From Fen731 sp964481885 (GTDB taxonomy: Bacteria; Actinomycetota; Humimicrobiia; Humimicrobiales; Humimicrobiaceae): 22,199 nt of DNA. Below, piece after piece: positions 14,685-22,199 of the stretch. The notes under the pieces were generated by a model, which saw nothing but the letters and a program-made list of their open reading frames with translations, was not told the DNA's origin and did not search any database. Each line of letters opens with the position of its first letter. The first letter of the stretch is position 1. The position numbers were made by a program, and so were the translations under genes. Location: positions 1-22,199 of the forward strand of contig CAYZUS010000036.1 in NCBI GenBank assembly GCA_964481885.1, written 5' to 3'.

Positions 14685-16550
14685 ATGGAAAGAGCGACAC
14701 AAACAGGGACAGCTGCAGTAATTAAAAAAGAGAGGCCGGCCAGAAAATGGTGGGTATTGGGGATTGTATGTTTTGCAATATTCATGGTTCTCTTAGACGG
14801 AAATGTTGTAAATCTTGCCATACCTAAAATCATTACAAGTTTTAATGCCAGCCTTGGACAGATAGAGTGGATAAATAATGCATATCTTTTGACTTTTGCA
14901 ATCTCCCTTATAACTCTGGGAAGGCTCGGAGATACTTTTGGAAGAAGAAAGATGTTTATTGTGGGTCTCTTTCTTTTTACCGCAGGATCGTTTTTGTGCG
15001 GTTTTGCGCCCAGCAGTGCGTGGCTCATAGGTTTCAGAGTCATCCAGGGTTTTGGTGGTGCGACAATGATGCCTGCCACTCTTTCACTTATTGCTTCGAA
15101 TTTTGAAAAGAAAGAGCGCGGCATGGCCATGGGGGTATGGGGAGCAGTGGCGGGCCTTGCCATAGTCCTTGGCCCCATACTTGGAGGTTATCTTACAGAT
15201 ATGGGTCTGGGAAGTGCCATCAACAATCTACTGAATATTAAGGATTTCTGGCGATATGTCTTCTACATTAATATTCCGATAGGCATAGCAGCAATAATTC
15301 TTGCTTTTGTCTTTATACCTGAATCAAAAGACTCTGAAAAGACACATTCTGTTGATGTTGCCGGTATAGTGCTTTCTGCTGTAAGCATTTTTTGCCTGAC
15401 TTTTGCATGTATTGAAGGCACCAAGCTCGGGTGGTTTTTTGTAAACAATGATTTTATGCTTTTCGGCAGGGCCGTTTCTCTGGGTAAAGTCAGCGTTATC
15501 CCGGTTTTGTTTGCAGTTGCCATAATTGCTGCTGCAGTATTTGTCGTATATGAAAAAAGAAGAAAAAAAGATCCCCTGGTTGATTTGGCACTTTTCAGGA
15601 ACTTCAATTTTTCCATAGGAAATATTTCAGGCGCAATACTTAATTTTGCCCAGATGGGCGCTTTCTTTTTACTTCCCCTGTTTCTCCAGGTGGTACTTGG
15701 GTATTCAGCCATCAAGACAGGAACTGTGCTTTTACCTCTGGCAGCAGCAATTATGGTAATGGCTCCTGTTGCGGGAAAACTTTCGGACAAGCTGGGTGCA
15801 AAATTTATAATCATAACGGGAATGTTATTTATGAGCGGCGGATTATTATATCTCGGACATTTCAGCGCAACTACAACTCCTGTTCAGTTAATACTTCCAT
15901 TTATTATACTCGGTATCGGAATGGGGCTTTCACTCTCTCCGCTTACAAACATCACGCTGCTTGATATTCCTTCTGAAGAGACAGGAGGTGCCTCAGGAGT
16001 TTTTTCAACCACGAGACAGATAGGCTCCATTATGGGAATTGCCATATTAGGGCTTGTGCTTCAGACTCAGCTTACAAGCAACATTACCTCAAATATTGCA
16101 GTAATAAAGGGCCTTCCTCCCCAGATACAGACAGTTGTTGTTGAAATGGCCGGCAGTGGTAATATGATGGGTGGAAACATGGAAGAACAATTAAAAAAGC
16201 AACTTACCGATCTTGCAATGTCCGGTAAACTGCAAATGGGAGAAGCACCTCAGGTTGAAAGCCAGGGGGCCGACCAGCAGCAGGACGTTCAAAGCGATGA
16301 ACAGCAGCCACAGGAAAATCAGCAGAATGGCCAGGGAAACATGAGCAGCCAGGTTGCAGCATTACAAAAAATTGGCCAGGAAATAGGATCGGCTTTTAAG
16401 CTCAGCTTTGTCCAGAGCATCAACTTTACGTTCAAGATAAGCTCTGCCATTACCCTGCTTGGAGCCTTAAGCGCACTTTTCTTTAAAAATAACAGGGTAT
16501 CCAATACCGGTACAGCAAAACTTGCAAGAGAAGCAAAAAATTTGGGCTGA
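14685..16550 (+). CDS. DHA2 (EmrB/QacA-type) 14-helix MFS drug efflux transporter
   Basis: This 621-residue proton-driven exporter carries DHA2 hallmarks: VLLDGNVVNLAIPKI (36-50, motif D1), GRLGDTFGRRKMF (79-91, motif A), RVIQGFGGATMMPATL (118-133, motif B) and GAVAGLAIVLGPILGG (153-168, motif C). Family members are usually about 470-530 residues. The excess here is a hydrophilic stretch (about 463-575) between the penultimate and last helices. It has a Met-rich part (SGNMMGGNME, 491-500) and a Gln-rich part (DQQQDVQSDEQQPQENQQNG, 530-549). By topology this loop should face outside. It follows a marR gene on the same strand with its own 242-bp leader. An AAGGAG site precedes ATG 14685. Substrates are unknown. 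Confidence 0.92.
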   Translation: MERATQTGTAAVIKKERPARKWWVLGIVCFAIFMVLLDGNVVNLAIPKIITSFNASLGQIEWINNAYLLTFAISLITLGRLGDTFGRRKMFIVGLFLFTAGSFLCGFAPSSAWLIGFRVIQGFGGATMMPATLSLIASNFEKKERGMAMGVWGAVAGLAIVLGPILGGYLTDMGLGSAINNLLNIKDFWRYVFYINIPIGIAAIILAFVFIPESKDSEKTHSVDVAGIVLSAVSIFCLTFACIEGTKLGWFFVNNDFMLFGRAVSLGKVSVIPVLFAVAIIAAAVFVVYEKRRKKDPLVDLALFRNFNFSIGNISGAILNFAQMGAFFLLPLFLQVVLGYSAIKTGTVLLPLAAAIMVMAPVAGKLSDKLGAKFIIITGMLFMSGGLLYLGHFSATTTPVQLILPFIILGIGMGLSLSPLTNITLLDIPSEETGGASGVFSTTRQIGSIMGIAILGLVLQTQLTSNITSNIAVIKGLPPQIQTVVVEMAGSGNMMGGNMEEQLKKQLTDLAMSGKLQMGEAPQVESQGADQQQDVQSDEQQPQENQQNGQGNMSSQVAALQKIGQEIGSAFKLSFVQSINFTFKISSAITLLGALSALFFKNNRVSNTGTAKLAREAKNLG

Positions 16551-16615
16551 TAATTAACCTGTTTTATGCGGCAGGCTTCTGTGGCACATTTTAGCTTTTT
16601 GAATTTGTAGGGTAA

Positions 16616-16652
16616 AAACCCTGCGGGCAATGCCATGTCGGCTGCAGGGTTT
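16616..16652 (+). terminator. 9-bp stem-loop downstream of the efflux gene
   Basis: AAACCCTGC (16616-16624) pairs with GCAGGGTTT (16644-16652) around a 19-nt loop. The T-tract beyond is short. It competes with a smaller AGGGT/ACCCT hairpin at 16609-16622, so structure here may be alternative. Confidence 0.45.
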
Positions 16653-16722
16653 CAGAGGGAACATTTTTAAGACCCTTTGACTCTCAGAAAGTGTAAGCAT
16701 TGAAATTATATTGTGAAATTAT

Positions 16723-16758
16723 ACAGGCAGACTGAAAGTGCGCTTTTACTCTGCCTGT
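16723..16758. terminator. Bidirectional terminator between convergent genes
   Basis: ACAGGCAGA (16723-16731) pairs with TCTGCCTGT (16750-16758), with an inner AAAG/CTTT stem. T-rich sequence follows on the plus strand. It lies 41 bp from the stop of the 7TM-GGDEF-HD-GYP gene on the other strand and could serve both genes. Confidence 0.65.
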
Positions 16759-16799
16759 TGTTTTAATTAAAAATAAAGGTCAGTGGTCGTTAAGTCCTC

Positions 16800-19241
16800 C
16801 TAAGAAGTGCCATGTTGAGATATTTCCTCAGAGAGAATAAAAGCAATAAATTTATTTACAAGCCTGGGATCAAGCTGACTGCCGGATACCCTCTTTAGTT
16901 CATCTATTGCCTGGCTGGTATTCAGGGCTTTCTTGTAAGGCCTGTCATTTGTCATTGCATCAAATGAATCAACTATTGCAATAATTCTTGAGTTTAAGGG
17001 GATGCTTTCTCCGGCCAGTTTCAGGGGATACCCTTTCCCATCCCATCTTTCATGATGTGTCAGTATTCCCATAGCTATTGAGGTCAGATTGGGGATAGAT
17101 TTTGCTATCTTGTACCCTATCTCAGAGTGTTTTTTCATCGTTTCATATTCTTCATCAGTAAGCTTTGATGGTTTTAATACAATATTATCTGTGGTAGCTA
17201 TTTTCCCTATATCATGCAGAGACGCCAGAAGTCCAAGATCGTTTATGTCGCTGTTTTCAAGCCCAATCTTAATGCCAAATGACTCTACAAGAAACTTCAT
17301 TCTTTTTACATGTTCTTTGGTCTCATAATTTCTTTCTTCAAGAGCCTTTTCAAGGCTGAAAATAGCACTGCTGTGGGCACTCTGCTTTTCCAGAAGTTTT
17401 TGCTTGAACATATTATCTTCTGCTGTCCTTACTGTCTCCCAAAGATCCTCGCTGTCAAAGCTCTTTGTGGAAAGCCCCATTGCAAGACTTATCTCAAGTC
17501 CACCCATGAAATCCCTTTTAAGCATTATCTGTGCTCTTTCTTTGATAATCGTTGCAATACTTTCTGATGTGTTTGGTAAAATAATACTGAATTCATCTCC
17601 GCCCCATCTTGATAAAATATCTTCTTTCCTGAACATTTTCCTGAGCTTGTCAGCAACTTTGTACAAAACCTCATCACCCTTGCTGTGGCCAAAGGCATTA
17701 TTTACAAGCTTTAATCCGTTTATGTCTGCGATAACTATACTGATGGGATACTTTCCCTCCATATCAAGCCTTTTTAGTTCTTCTTCAAAAAAGTTTCTGT
17801 TATACAGTCCGGTGAAAGAATCATGAATGCCTAAAAATGTGATTTTTTCATTAGATTTTTTCTTTTCTTCAATATCCCTTACTATACCAATACTATATGT
17901 GCATTTATCATCTTCCTCTATTAACTGTGCAGATATGTCAACCCATATTAAGCTTCCATCTTTCTTTTTTAGCTGCGCCTCAAAAACTCTGCCTTTGGAA
18001 TTACCGGAGTCATTATTAAAAGTACTATACACGCCTTCATTATCACTATTTAAGAGCATTTCACTTTTTTCTGCATATCCGAGGATTTTCATCATTGCAG
18101 GGTTAACATCAATAAGTTTGCCATCTGGAGAGCAGCGAAAAATACCATCCATAATATTTTCAAAAATGCTTCTGTAGTTTTTTTCACTGTCTTTTAAAGC
18201 CTTCTCAGCATTGCATTGTTCCGTGATATCCCGGAACATAAATATTTTGCCTGCTACTGTTTTTCCGGATATTACCAAAGGGCTGATATGTATTTTAAAA
18301 AATCGTCCTTCAGTTTCGGGAAAAGTAACAACTTCCCCATCCTGCTTGTTAACAATATTATTAAAATAAAGGGCAAAATCAGGTTGTACTTCTGCCATTG
18401 TCTTACCGGATATTTCCTGAGTTTTAATTTTTAGCAAATTTTCACCGAGCGGGCTTATGTATAATATCCTGCCTCTGGTATCAGACGCTATTAAAAAATC
18501 CCTGTCGTTGTCTATTTTTTGTGTAATTTCAAAAGGAATAAAATCCCCCGTTTTAAAAAAAGTTATCCCCCATAATATGAATCCGGTGCTGACAACAAGG
18601 GCCAGCGGGGTGATATCAAATTTCTTTATTGGAAACATTTCCAGCAGATATAATATGTTTGCAACCCAGGAAACCAGAATTGCACAAATAAGTGTAATCG
18701 CCTGAAGTTTAAATATCCTGATATTTTTTAATAATATCCGGAAAAGTATTATATAACTGATTAAAAGCAGGACATACGAATATCCCATAGATACCCAGAA
18801 CCACAATCCATATTGATAGTCAAGAAAAAAATACCTGCCCTCCTGCACAAGTTCAATCTGCTTCCATATCAGCCCGTGATATTCATTTGTAAATACGATT
18901 GCTAATGTAATTAAGGGGATTATGTATAAATACAGTCTTTTATTTTTAGTGGCCCATTCAACATATCCCGAAAAATACAGGATTAGAATAAAAAAAGTTG
19001 CCGGTACTGTAGATATGCCAAGATACTGTATCTTGCTCCACAGAATCTTGAGTTTTATATCAGAGCTTAGTAACTCTAAAATATAAAAGAATATCCAGAC
19101 AGAACAAGCGGAAAGCAAACCAATCGCCGTCAGGTATTTTTTGAAGGGTTTTTTTATGGCAAGCAGAACAATTAGTGAAGCTGATAATAAAAAACCTGCT
19201 AACTGAACATAAACTAGTGGTGAAGAGACAAAACTTAACAT
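16800..19241 (-). CDS. 7TM-PAS-PAS-GGDEF-HD-GYP membrane c-di-GMP signalling protein
   Basis: This 813-residue sensor begins with a seven-helix membrane unit (about 1-230) of the histidine-kinase N-terminal 7TM type (WSKIQYLGISTVPATFFIL at 68-86). Two PAS domains follow (about 240-340 and 350-460). GGDEF (about 470-620) has its motif at 547-551 and an RxxD site RKED at 538-541. HD-GYP (about 630-805) keeps E640, H644, HDIGK (676-680), the full HHERWDGKGYP (729-739) and DSFDAM. Both cyclase and phosphodiesterase sites look intact, so the net direction probably depends on the membrane or PAS signal. The GGDEF-HD-GYP half is clearly paralogous to the soluble protein at 1779-3626 (shared GLYNRxxFEEELKRLD). 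The ribosome binding site before ATG 19241 is weak. Confidence 0.93.
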   Translation of the reverse strand: MLSFVSSPLVYVQLAGFLLSASLIVLLAIKKPFKKYLTAIGLLSACSVWIFFYILELLSSDIKLKILWSKIQYLGISTVPATFFILILYFSGYVEWATKNKRLYLYIIPLITLAIVFTNEYHGLIWKQIELVQEGRYFFLDYQYGLWFWVSMGYSYVLLLISYIILFRILLKNIRIFKLQAITLICAILVSWVANILYLLEMFPIKKFDITPLALVVSTGFILWGITFFKTGDFIPFEITQKIDNDRDFLIASDTRGRILYISPLGENLLKIKTQEISGKTMAEVQPDFALYFNNIVNKQDGEVVTFPETEGRFFKIHISPLVISGKTVAGKIFMFRDITEQCNAEKALKDSEKNYRSIFENIMDGIFRCSPDGKLIDVNPAMMKILGYAEKSEMLLNSDNEGVYSTFNNDSGNSKGRVFEAQLKKKDGSLIWVDISAQLIEEDDKCTYSIGIVRDIEEKKKSNEKITFLGIHDSFTGLYNRNFFEEELKRLDMEGKYPISIVIADINGLKLVNNAFGHSKGDEVLYKVADKLRKMFRKEDILSRWGGDEFSIILPNTSESIATIIKERAQIMLKRDFMGGLEISLAMGLSTKSFDSEDLWETVRTAEDNMFKQKLLEKQSAHSSAIFSLEKALEERNYETKEHVKRMKFLVESFGIKIGLENSDINDLGLLASLHDIGKIATTDNIVLKPSKLTDEEYETMKKHSEIGYKIAKSIPNLTSIAMGILTHHERWDGKGYPLKLAGESIPLNSRIIAIVDSFDAMTNDRPYKKALNTSQAIDELKRVSGSQLDPRLVNKFIAFILSEEISQHGTS

Positions 19242-19634
19242 ATGCTTTAAACAATTTAATTATTATTTGAGTCTTGTAATTTACTTTACTGATACAGGAG
19301 ATGGCCGATTAACTGATTGACTCCTGGTTAATAACTCAAACCTTATGATAATATTAATTCAAGCCAAGCTTAAAATAATACAATCTTTCCAGATGGGCCA
19401 ATATATAATCTGTTCAATTCGGGCCCGCCAAAGCTTGTGAGGATAAGGTTTAGCGTGAGTGTTGTCTAATAAGACTGCAATCCTCCTGTAATTAATCGGC
19501 AGAAATAACTGATAAGATTAATTCTGTTTGCAAATAAAAAATTTTACTAATATTTTTAATAAACTAAAATATTAAAAATGCCGATAGTTTTAAGAAGAAA
19601 GTAAAATGAGGGAGTTGCAAAAAAAGGAGGGGCC
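19242..19634. other. 393-bp divergent intergenic region rich in inverted repeats
   Basis: No gene is supported. It contains three inverted-repeat groups. (a) TTTGAGT/ACTCAAA (19266-19272 and 19334-19340) encloses CAGGAG/CTCCTG (19295-19300 and 19321-19326). (b) GAGGAT/ATCCTC (19439-19444 and 19480-19485) encloses GTCT/AGAC (19464-19467 and 19472-19475). (c) A 10-bp AT-only stem has arms at 19552-19561 and 19570-19579. I checked for the c-di-GMP (GEMM) riboswitch signature and did not find it. The strong AAAAAGGAGGGG before the TPR gene ends the region. Confidence 0.5.
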
Positions 19635-21158
19635 TTGTCTTCAATAAATGAATCTGTAGCCTGGTATAATAAAGGAATATCTCTTAAAAATCTTGGACAT
19701 TACGATGAAGCTATCAAATGCTTTGATACAGCCATAAGGATTGATTCAGGTTATGCCAACGCCTGGCACAATAAAGGAATAACCCTTAAAAATCTTGGGA
19801 AATATGACGATGCAATCAAATGCTACGATGCAGCAATAAGGATTAATCCGGAAGATGCGATCGCATGGAGCAATAGAGGCATTTCCCTGGATAATCTTGG
19901 GCATTACGATGATGCAATTAAATGCTATAACGAAGCAATAAGAATAAATCCAGGGTACGCCAGTGCGTGGAGCAACAAAGGAATATCTCTAAAAAATCTT
20001 GGAGAATATGAGGAAGCAATTATATGCTATGAATCAGCAATAAATACCGATCAGGATGACGCTGACCCATGGTATAACAAGGGTGTGGTCCTTGGTATTC
20101 TTGGTAAATACAGCGAAGCAATTAAATGCTATGATTCAGCAATAAAGATCAACCCTGAGTATGCCAGTGCTTATAATAACAAAGGTTTGGCGCTTGATAT
20201 GCTTGGAAAATATGACAAAGCGGTTAAATGCTATGATGCTGCCATCATTATTAACCCTGAAGATGCCATTGCATGGTATAATAAAGGTGTGGCGCTTGAC
20301 ATGCTTGGAAAATTTGATGAAGCAATTAAGTGCTTTGATGCAGCCATAAGGATAAATCCGGAGGATGCGGACCCCTGGTATAACAAAGGCCTGGTTCTTG
20401 GAAACCTTGGAACATTTAATGAAGCAATCAAGTGCTATGATACAGCAATTGGGATTAACCCGGTTTATGCTATTGCCTACAATAACAAAGGCTTGGCATT
20501 TGACATGCTTGGGAAATATGATGAGGCAATCAAGTGCTATGACGCTGCCATAAGAATAAATCCTGATGATTCTGCCCCATGGTACACCCCCTGGCACAAT
20601 AAAGGCGTTGCGCTTGATATGCTTGGGAAATATGATGAGGCGGTTAAATGCTACGATGCCGCAAAAGAAAAAATTGTTTACAATATCAGTGATATCGGTC
20701 CAGCCGGAGGCCTTATTTTCTACATAAACCCGAATTATGTAAATGATTACTGGCGATATCTTGAAGCCGCACCAGGCGACCAGATTACCGATGTGCAATG
20801 GTGCGCCGGTGATTATTATGTGACTACGGGTGCAAAAGAAACTGCAGTAGGCACTGGGTGGTCCAATACGCAGACCATAATTAATACCCAGGGAGCTGGA
20901 AACTATGCAGCGCAGCTATGTAAGGACATGACTTCAGGCGGATACAATGACTGGTTTTTGCCATCAATAGGTGAACTAAAAGAAATGTATGTAAACCTGC
21001 ACCTTAAGGGTCTTGGCGGTTTTTTGAGGACGGATAACTGCTGGAGTTCATCCGAGAGAGGCGCCGAACAGGCTTGGTATCTGCAATTCAGGGATGGCCG
21101 CCCGGAATTCGTCAATAAGGAACAGTGCAAAAATGTTATAGCGGTGAGAGCATTTTAA
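19635..21158 (+). CDS. TPR-repeat protein with C-terminal DUF1566/Lcl_C domain
   Basis: This 507-residue protein holds ten near-identical 34-residue tetratricopeptide repeats (about 8-345), each like WYNKGxxLxxLGKYDEAIKC followed by YDAAIRINP. Repeats form a superhelical protein-binding scaffold. Repeat ten has a three-residue insertion (APWYTPWHNKG). A DUF1566/Lcl_C domain follows (about 350-507): IGPAGGLIFY, WRYLEAAP, YNDWFLPSIGELKEM, CWSSSE, AWYLQF and the terminal IAVRAF, a C-type-lectin-like fold. No signal peptide is visible, although such domains are usually outside the cell. The start is TTG 19635 behind a very strong but close AGGAGGGG. No in-frame ATG exists, and a stop lies upstream. 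Domain calls are firm; function is unknown. Confidence 0.9.
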   Translation: MSSINESVAWYNKGISLKNLGHYDEAIKCFDTAIRIDSGYANAWHNKGITLKNLGKYDDAIKCYDAAIRINPEDAIAWSNRGISLDNLGHYDDAIKCYNEAIRINPGYASAWSNKGISLKNLGEYEEAIICYESAINTDQDDADPWYNKGVVLGILGKYSEAIKCYDSAIKINPEYASAYNNKGLALDMLGKYDKAVKCYDAAIIINPEDAIAWYNKGVALDMLGKFDEAIKCFDAAIRINPEDADPWYNKGLVLGNLGTFNEAIKCYDTAIGINPVYAIAYNNKGLAFDMLGKYDEAIKCYDAAIRINPDDSAPWYTPWHNKGVALDMLGKYDEAVKCYDAAKEKIVYNISDIGPAGGLIFYINPNYVNDYWRYLEAAPGDQITDVQWCAGDYYVTTGAKETAVGTGWSNTQTIINTQGAGNYAAQLCKDMTSGGYNDWFLPSIGELKEMYVNLHLKGLGGFLRTDNCWSSSERGAEQAWYLQFRDGRPEFVNKEQCKNVIAVRAF

Positions 21159-21191
21159 CAAGCAGTTTTCTTAAATGATTTTTGTCTGCAT

Positions 21192-21218
21192 TTGACATGA
21201 AAAATATTTTAGTATAAT
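21192..21218 (+). promoter_or_regulatory. Predicted promoter of the polysaccharide deacetylase gene
   Basis: TTGACA (21192-21197) is followed by TATAAT (21213-21218) with a 15-bp spacer, or by TAATAT (21215-21220) with 17 bp. Both boxes match the consensus well, and the leader would be about 95 nt. Confidence 0.7.
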
Positions 21219-21219
21219 A

Positions 21220-21235
21220 TTGGTAACGTTGCCAA
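21220..21235. promoter_or_regulatory. LacI-family operator at the deacetylase promoter
   Basis: TTGGTAACGTTGCCAA is a 16-bp palindrome with 14 symmetric positions and the AACGTT core of LacI/GalR-family sites. It abuts the -10 box and covers the expected transcription start, the usual place for repression. Confidence 0.65.
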
Positions 21236-21318
21236 ACATAAATAATTTTATTATTTCATGTTAAAAGTATATTGGTATCAGCAAAGATGTTTTTGTTATT
21301 TTTTAAGAGAGGCAAATT

Positions 21319-22199
21319 ATGGAAAAGTACATAATTTTTGGTTTTGACATGGAGACTGATATTGGAAGTTATCTAAAAACTTATAATGGAGTAAAGTATG
21401 GTACAGGCAAAATACTGTCAGTATTAAAGAAATACGACATAGATGCCACATTTTTGTTTACTGGTGACACAGCCATGAACAATCCTGAAAAAGTTATCGA
21501 AACTGCTGATGCCGGATTTGAAGTCGGATGCCATAGTTTAAAACATGAGACCGTTGGTGACTCTGCTTTTAATATGCCTAACGACAGCCCGATTCTTGAA
21601 TCAGAATTGGAAGGAAGGCTTATAGAGAACATAAGGATTGTAAAAGAGCTTTCAAAACAACAGCCGGTTACTTTCAGGGCGCCAAGATTATGGCAGGGAC
21701 AGGGCCAGATAAAAATCCTTGAAAAACTGGGATTTAAGACTGATGCATCCTACTCACTGGCGGCCCATAAAAAACAGCTCCTCCCTTATCACCCGTCTGA
21801 GGAAAACTGGCTTGAGAAGGGCTCCATGAATATCCTGGAAATTCCCAACTTTGCATTCCTTGACGATAAAAATGATTATAGCAAATATTTCTGCGGAAAT
21901 GACCAGTGGCCGCTGTTAAGACTGTTGGGAGCAGATTTTGTCTTTGAAACCCAAAAATATGTAATAGAAAAGCAGAGCCAGCTTTCAGATATCAGTGTCC
22001 TCTTGTTTTACCTGCATCCTTGGGAGTTTGAAACAATGCCTCAAAAGTTTGAATATGATGAAGGGACATTTATATTCAAACCTGAACTATCCAAAAATTG
22101 TGGTGATTTTACTGTTAAGGCTCTCGATGATTATGTGGACATCTGCTTAAATGACGGGTTTAAATTTACATCCTGCAGCAAGTTCTGTGAAATATGGAA
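21319..22199 (+). CDS. Polysaccharide deacetylase (NodB-homology) family protein, 3' end beyond window
   Basis: The frame is open from ATG 21319 to the window edge (293 residues visible). NodB-type features are FDMETD (9-14; catalytic and metal Asp), the metal-binding HSLKH (72-76), FRAPRLW (119-125), and a late YLHPWEFE (231-238). These define the carbohydrate esterase 4 fold. FDxExD rather than TFDDG, with the HPWE motif, points to the XrtA-linked/DUF3473-like branch, which deacetylates N-acetyl sugars in envelope or extracellular polysaccharide. No signal peptide is present. An AAGAGAGG ribosome binding site precedes the ATG. A LacI-type operator suggests control by sugar or cell-wall metabolite. 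The remaining C-terminus and downstream genes are not visible. An allantoinase/PuuE-like role is possible but less likely. Confidence 0.88.
   Translation, partial: MEKYIIFGFDMETDIGSYLKTYNGVKYGTGKILSVLKKYDIDATFLFTGDTAMNNPEKVIETADAGFEVGCHSLKHETVGDSAFNMPNDSPILESELEGRLIENIRIVKELSKQQPVTFRAPRLWQGQGQIKILEKLGFKTDASYSLAAHKKQLLPYHPSEENWLEKGSMNILEIPNFAFLDDKNDYSKYFCGNDQWPLLRLLGADFVFETQKYVIEKQSQLSDISVLLFYLHPWEFETMPQKFEYDEGTFIFKPELSKNCGDFTVKALDDYVDICLNDGFKFTSCSKFCEIW

Noticed and set aside
19400..19500. Cyclic-di-GMP (GEMM) riboswitch upstream of the TPR gene
   Set aside because: A tempting idea given three c-di-GMP enzymes, but the conserved GACGCAAAGCC-type core is not present.

Overview
The window looks like a low-GC bacterial chromosome segment, most likely from a metagenome-assembled genome of a free-living, environmentally responsive anaerobe-type lineage. 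The evidence is AT-rich intergenic DNA, strong AGGAGG-type ribosome binding sites, use of TTG and GTG starts, sigma70/sigmaA-type promoters, and GGDEF, EAL and HD-GYP enzymes (a bacterial trait). Phylum cannot be fixed from this alone. LacI plus URO-D-like genes, WYL regulators and TPR/DUF1566 proteins would fit a low-GC Actinomycetota, Clostridia-like or related lineage. No rRNA, tRNA, CRISPR array, integrase or transposase gene was found.

Layout. 1-1455 (minus): a URO-D-superfamily enzyme followed by a LacI-family repressor that runs off the left edge, behind a promoter with a LacI-type operator. 1779-3626 (minus): a PAS-PAS-GGDEF-HD-GYP cyclic-di-GMP enzyme. 3790-6053 (minus): a three-gene operon of TfoX-N protein, WYL regulator and SAM methyltransferase. 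6189-7355 (minus): a stand-alone CpaE/TadZ-like ATPase. 7744-8982 (minus): an FLVCR-like MFS carrier with a strong 19-bp stem-loop behind it. 9438-11324 (plus): a Uup-type ABC-F protein. 11336-13725 (minus): one CHASE4-GGDEF-EAL gene artificially split by a 100-N assembly gap. 13996-16550 (plus): a MarR regulator and a 14-helix DHA2-type efflux pump. 16800-19241 (minus): a 7TM-PAS-PAS-GGDEF-HD-GYP protein. 19635-21158 (plus): a ten-repeat TPR protein with a DUF1566/Lcl_C tail. 21319-end (plus): a polysaccharide deacetylase that runs off the right edge, behind a LacI-type operator.

How the genes fit together. Three membrane or soluble sensors, each joining a c-di-GMP synthase to a c-di-GMP phosphodiesterase, lie within about 17.5 kb, all with a GGDEF active site and RxxD inhibitory site. 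The other genes are mainly one-component regulator/transport or regulator/enzyme modules: LacI/URO-D, WYL/TfoX/methyltransferase and MarR/efflux. The most solid new points are that the gap is an assembly artefact with an exact 55-bp overlap whose collapse restores one reading frame, and that several promoters carry clear operator palindromes. I found no convincing wholly new defence or mobile system. The most speculative lead is the DUF1566 C-terminus, which resembles the variable region of diversity-generating retroelement targets, although no reverse transcriptase or template repeat is visible.
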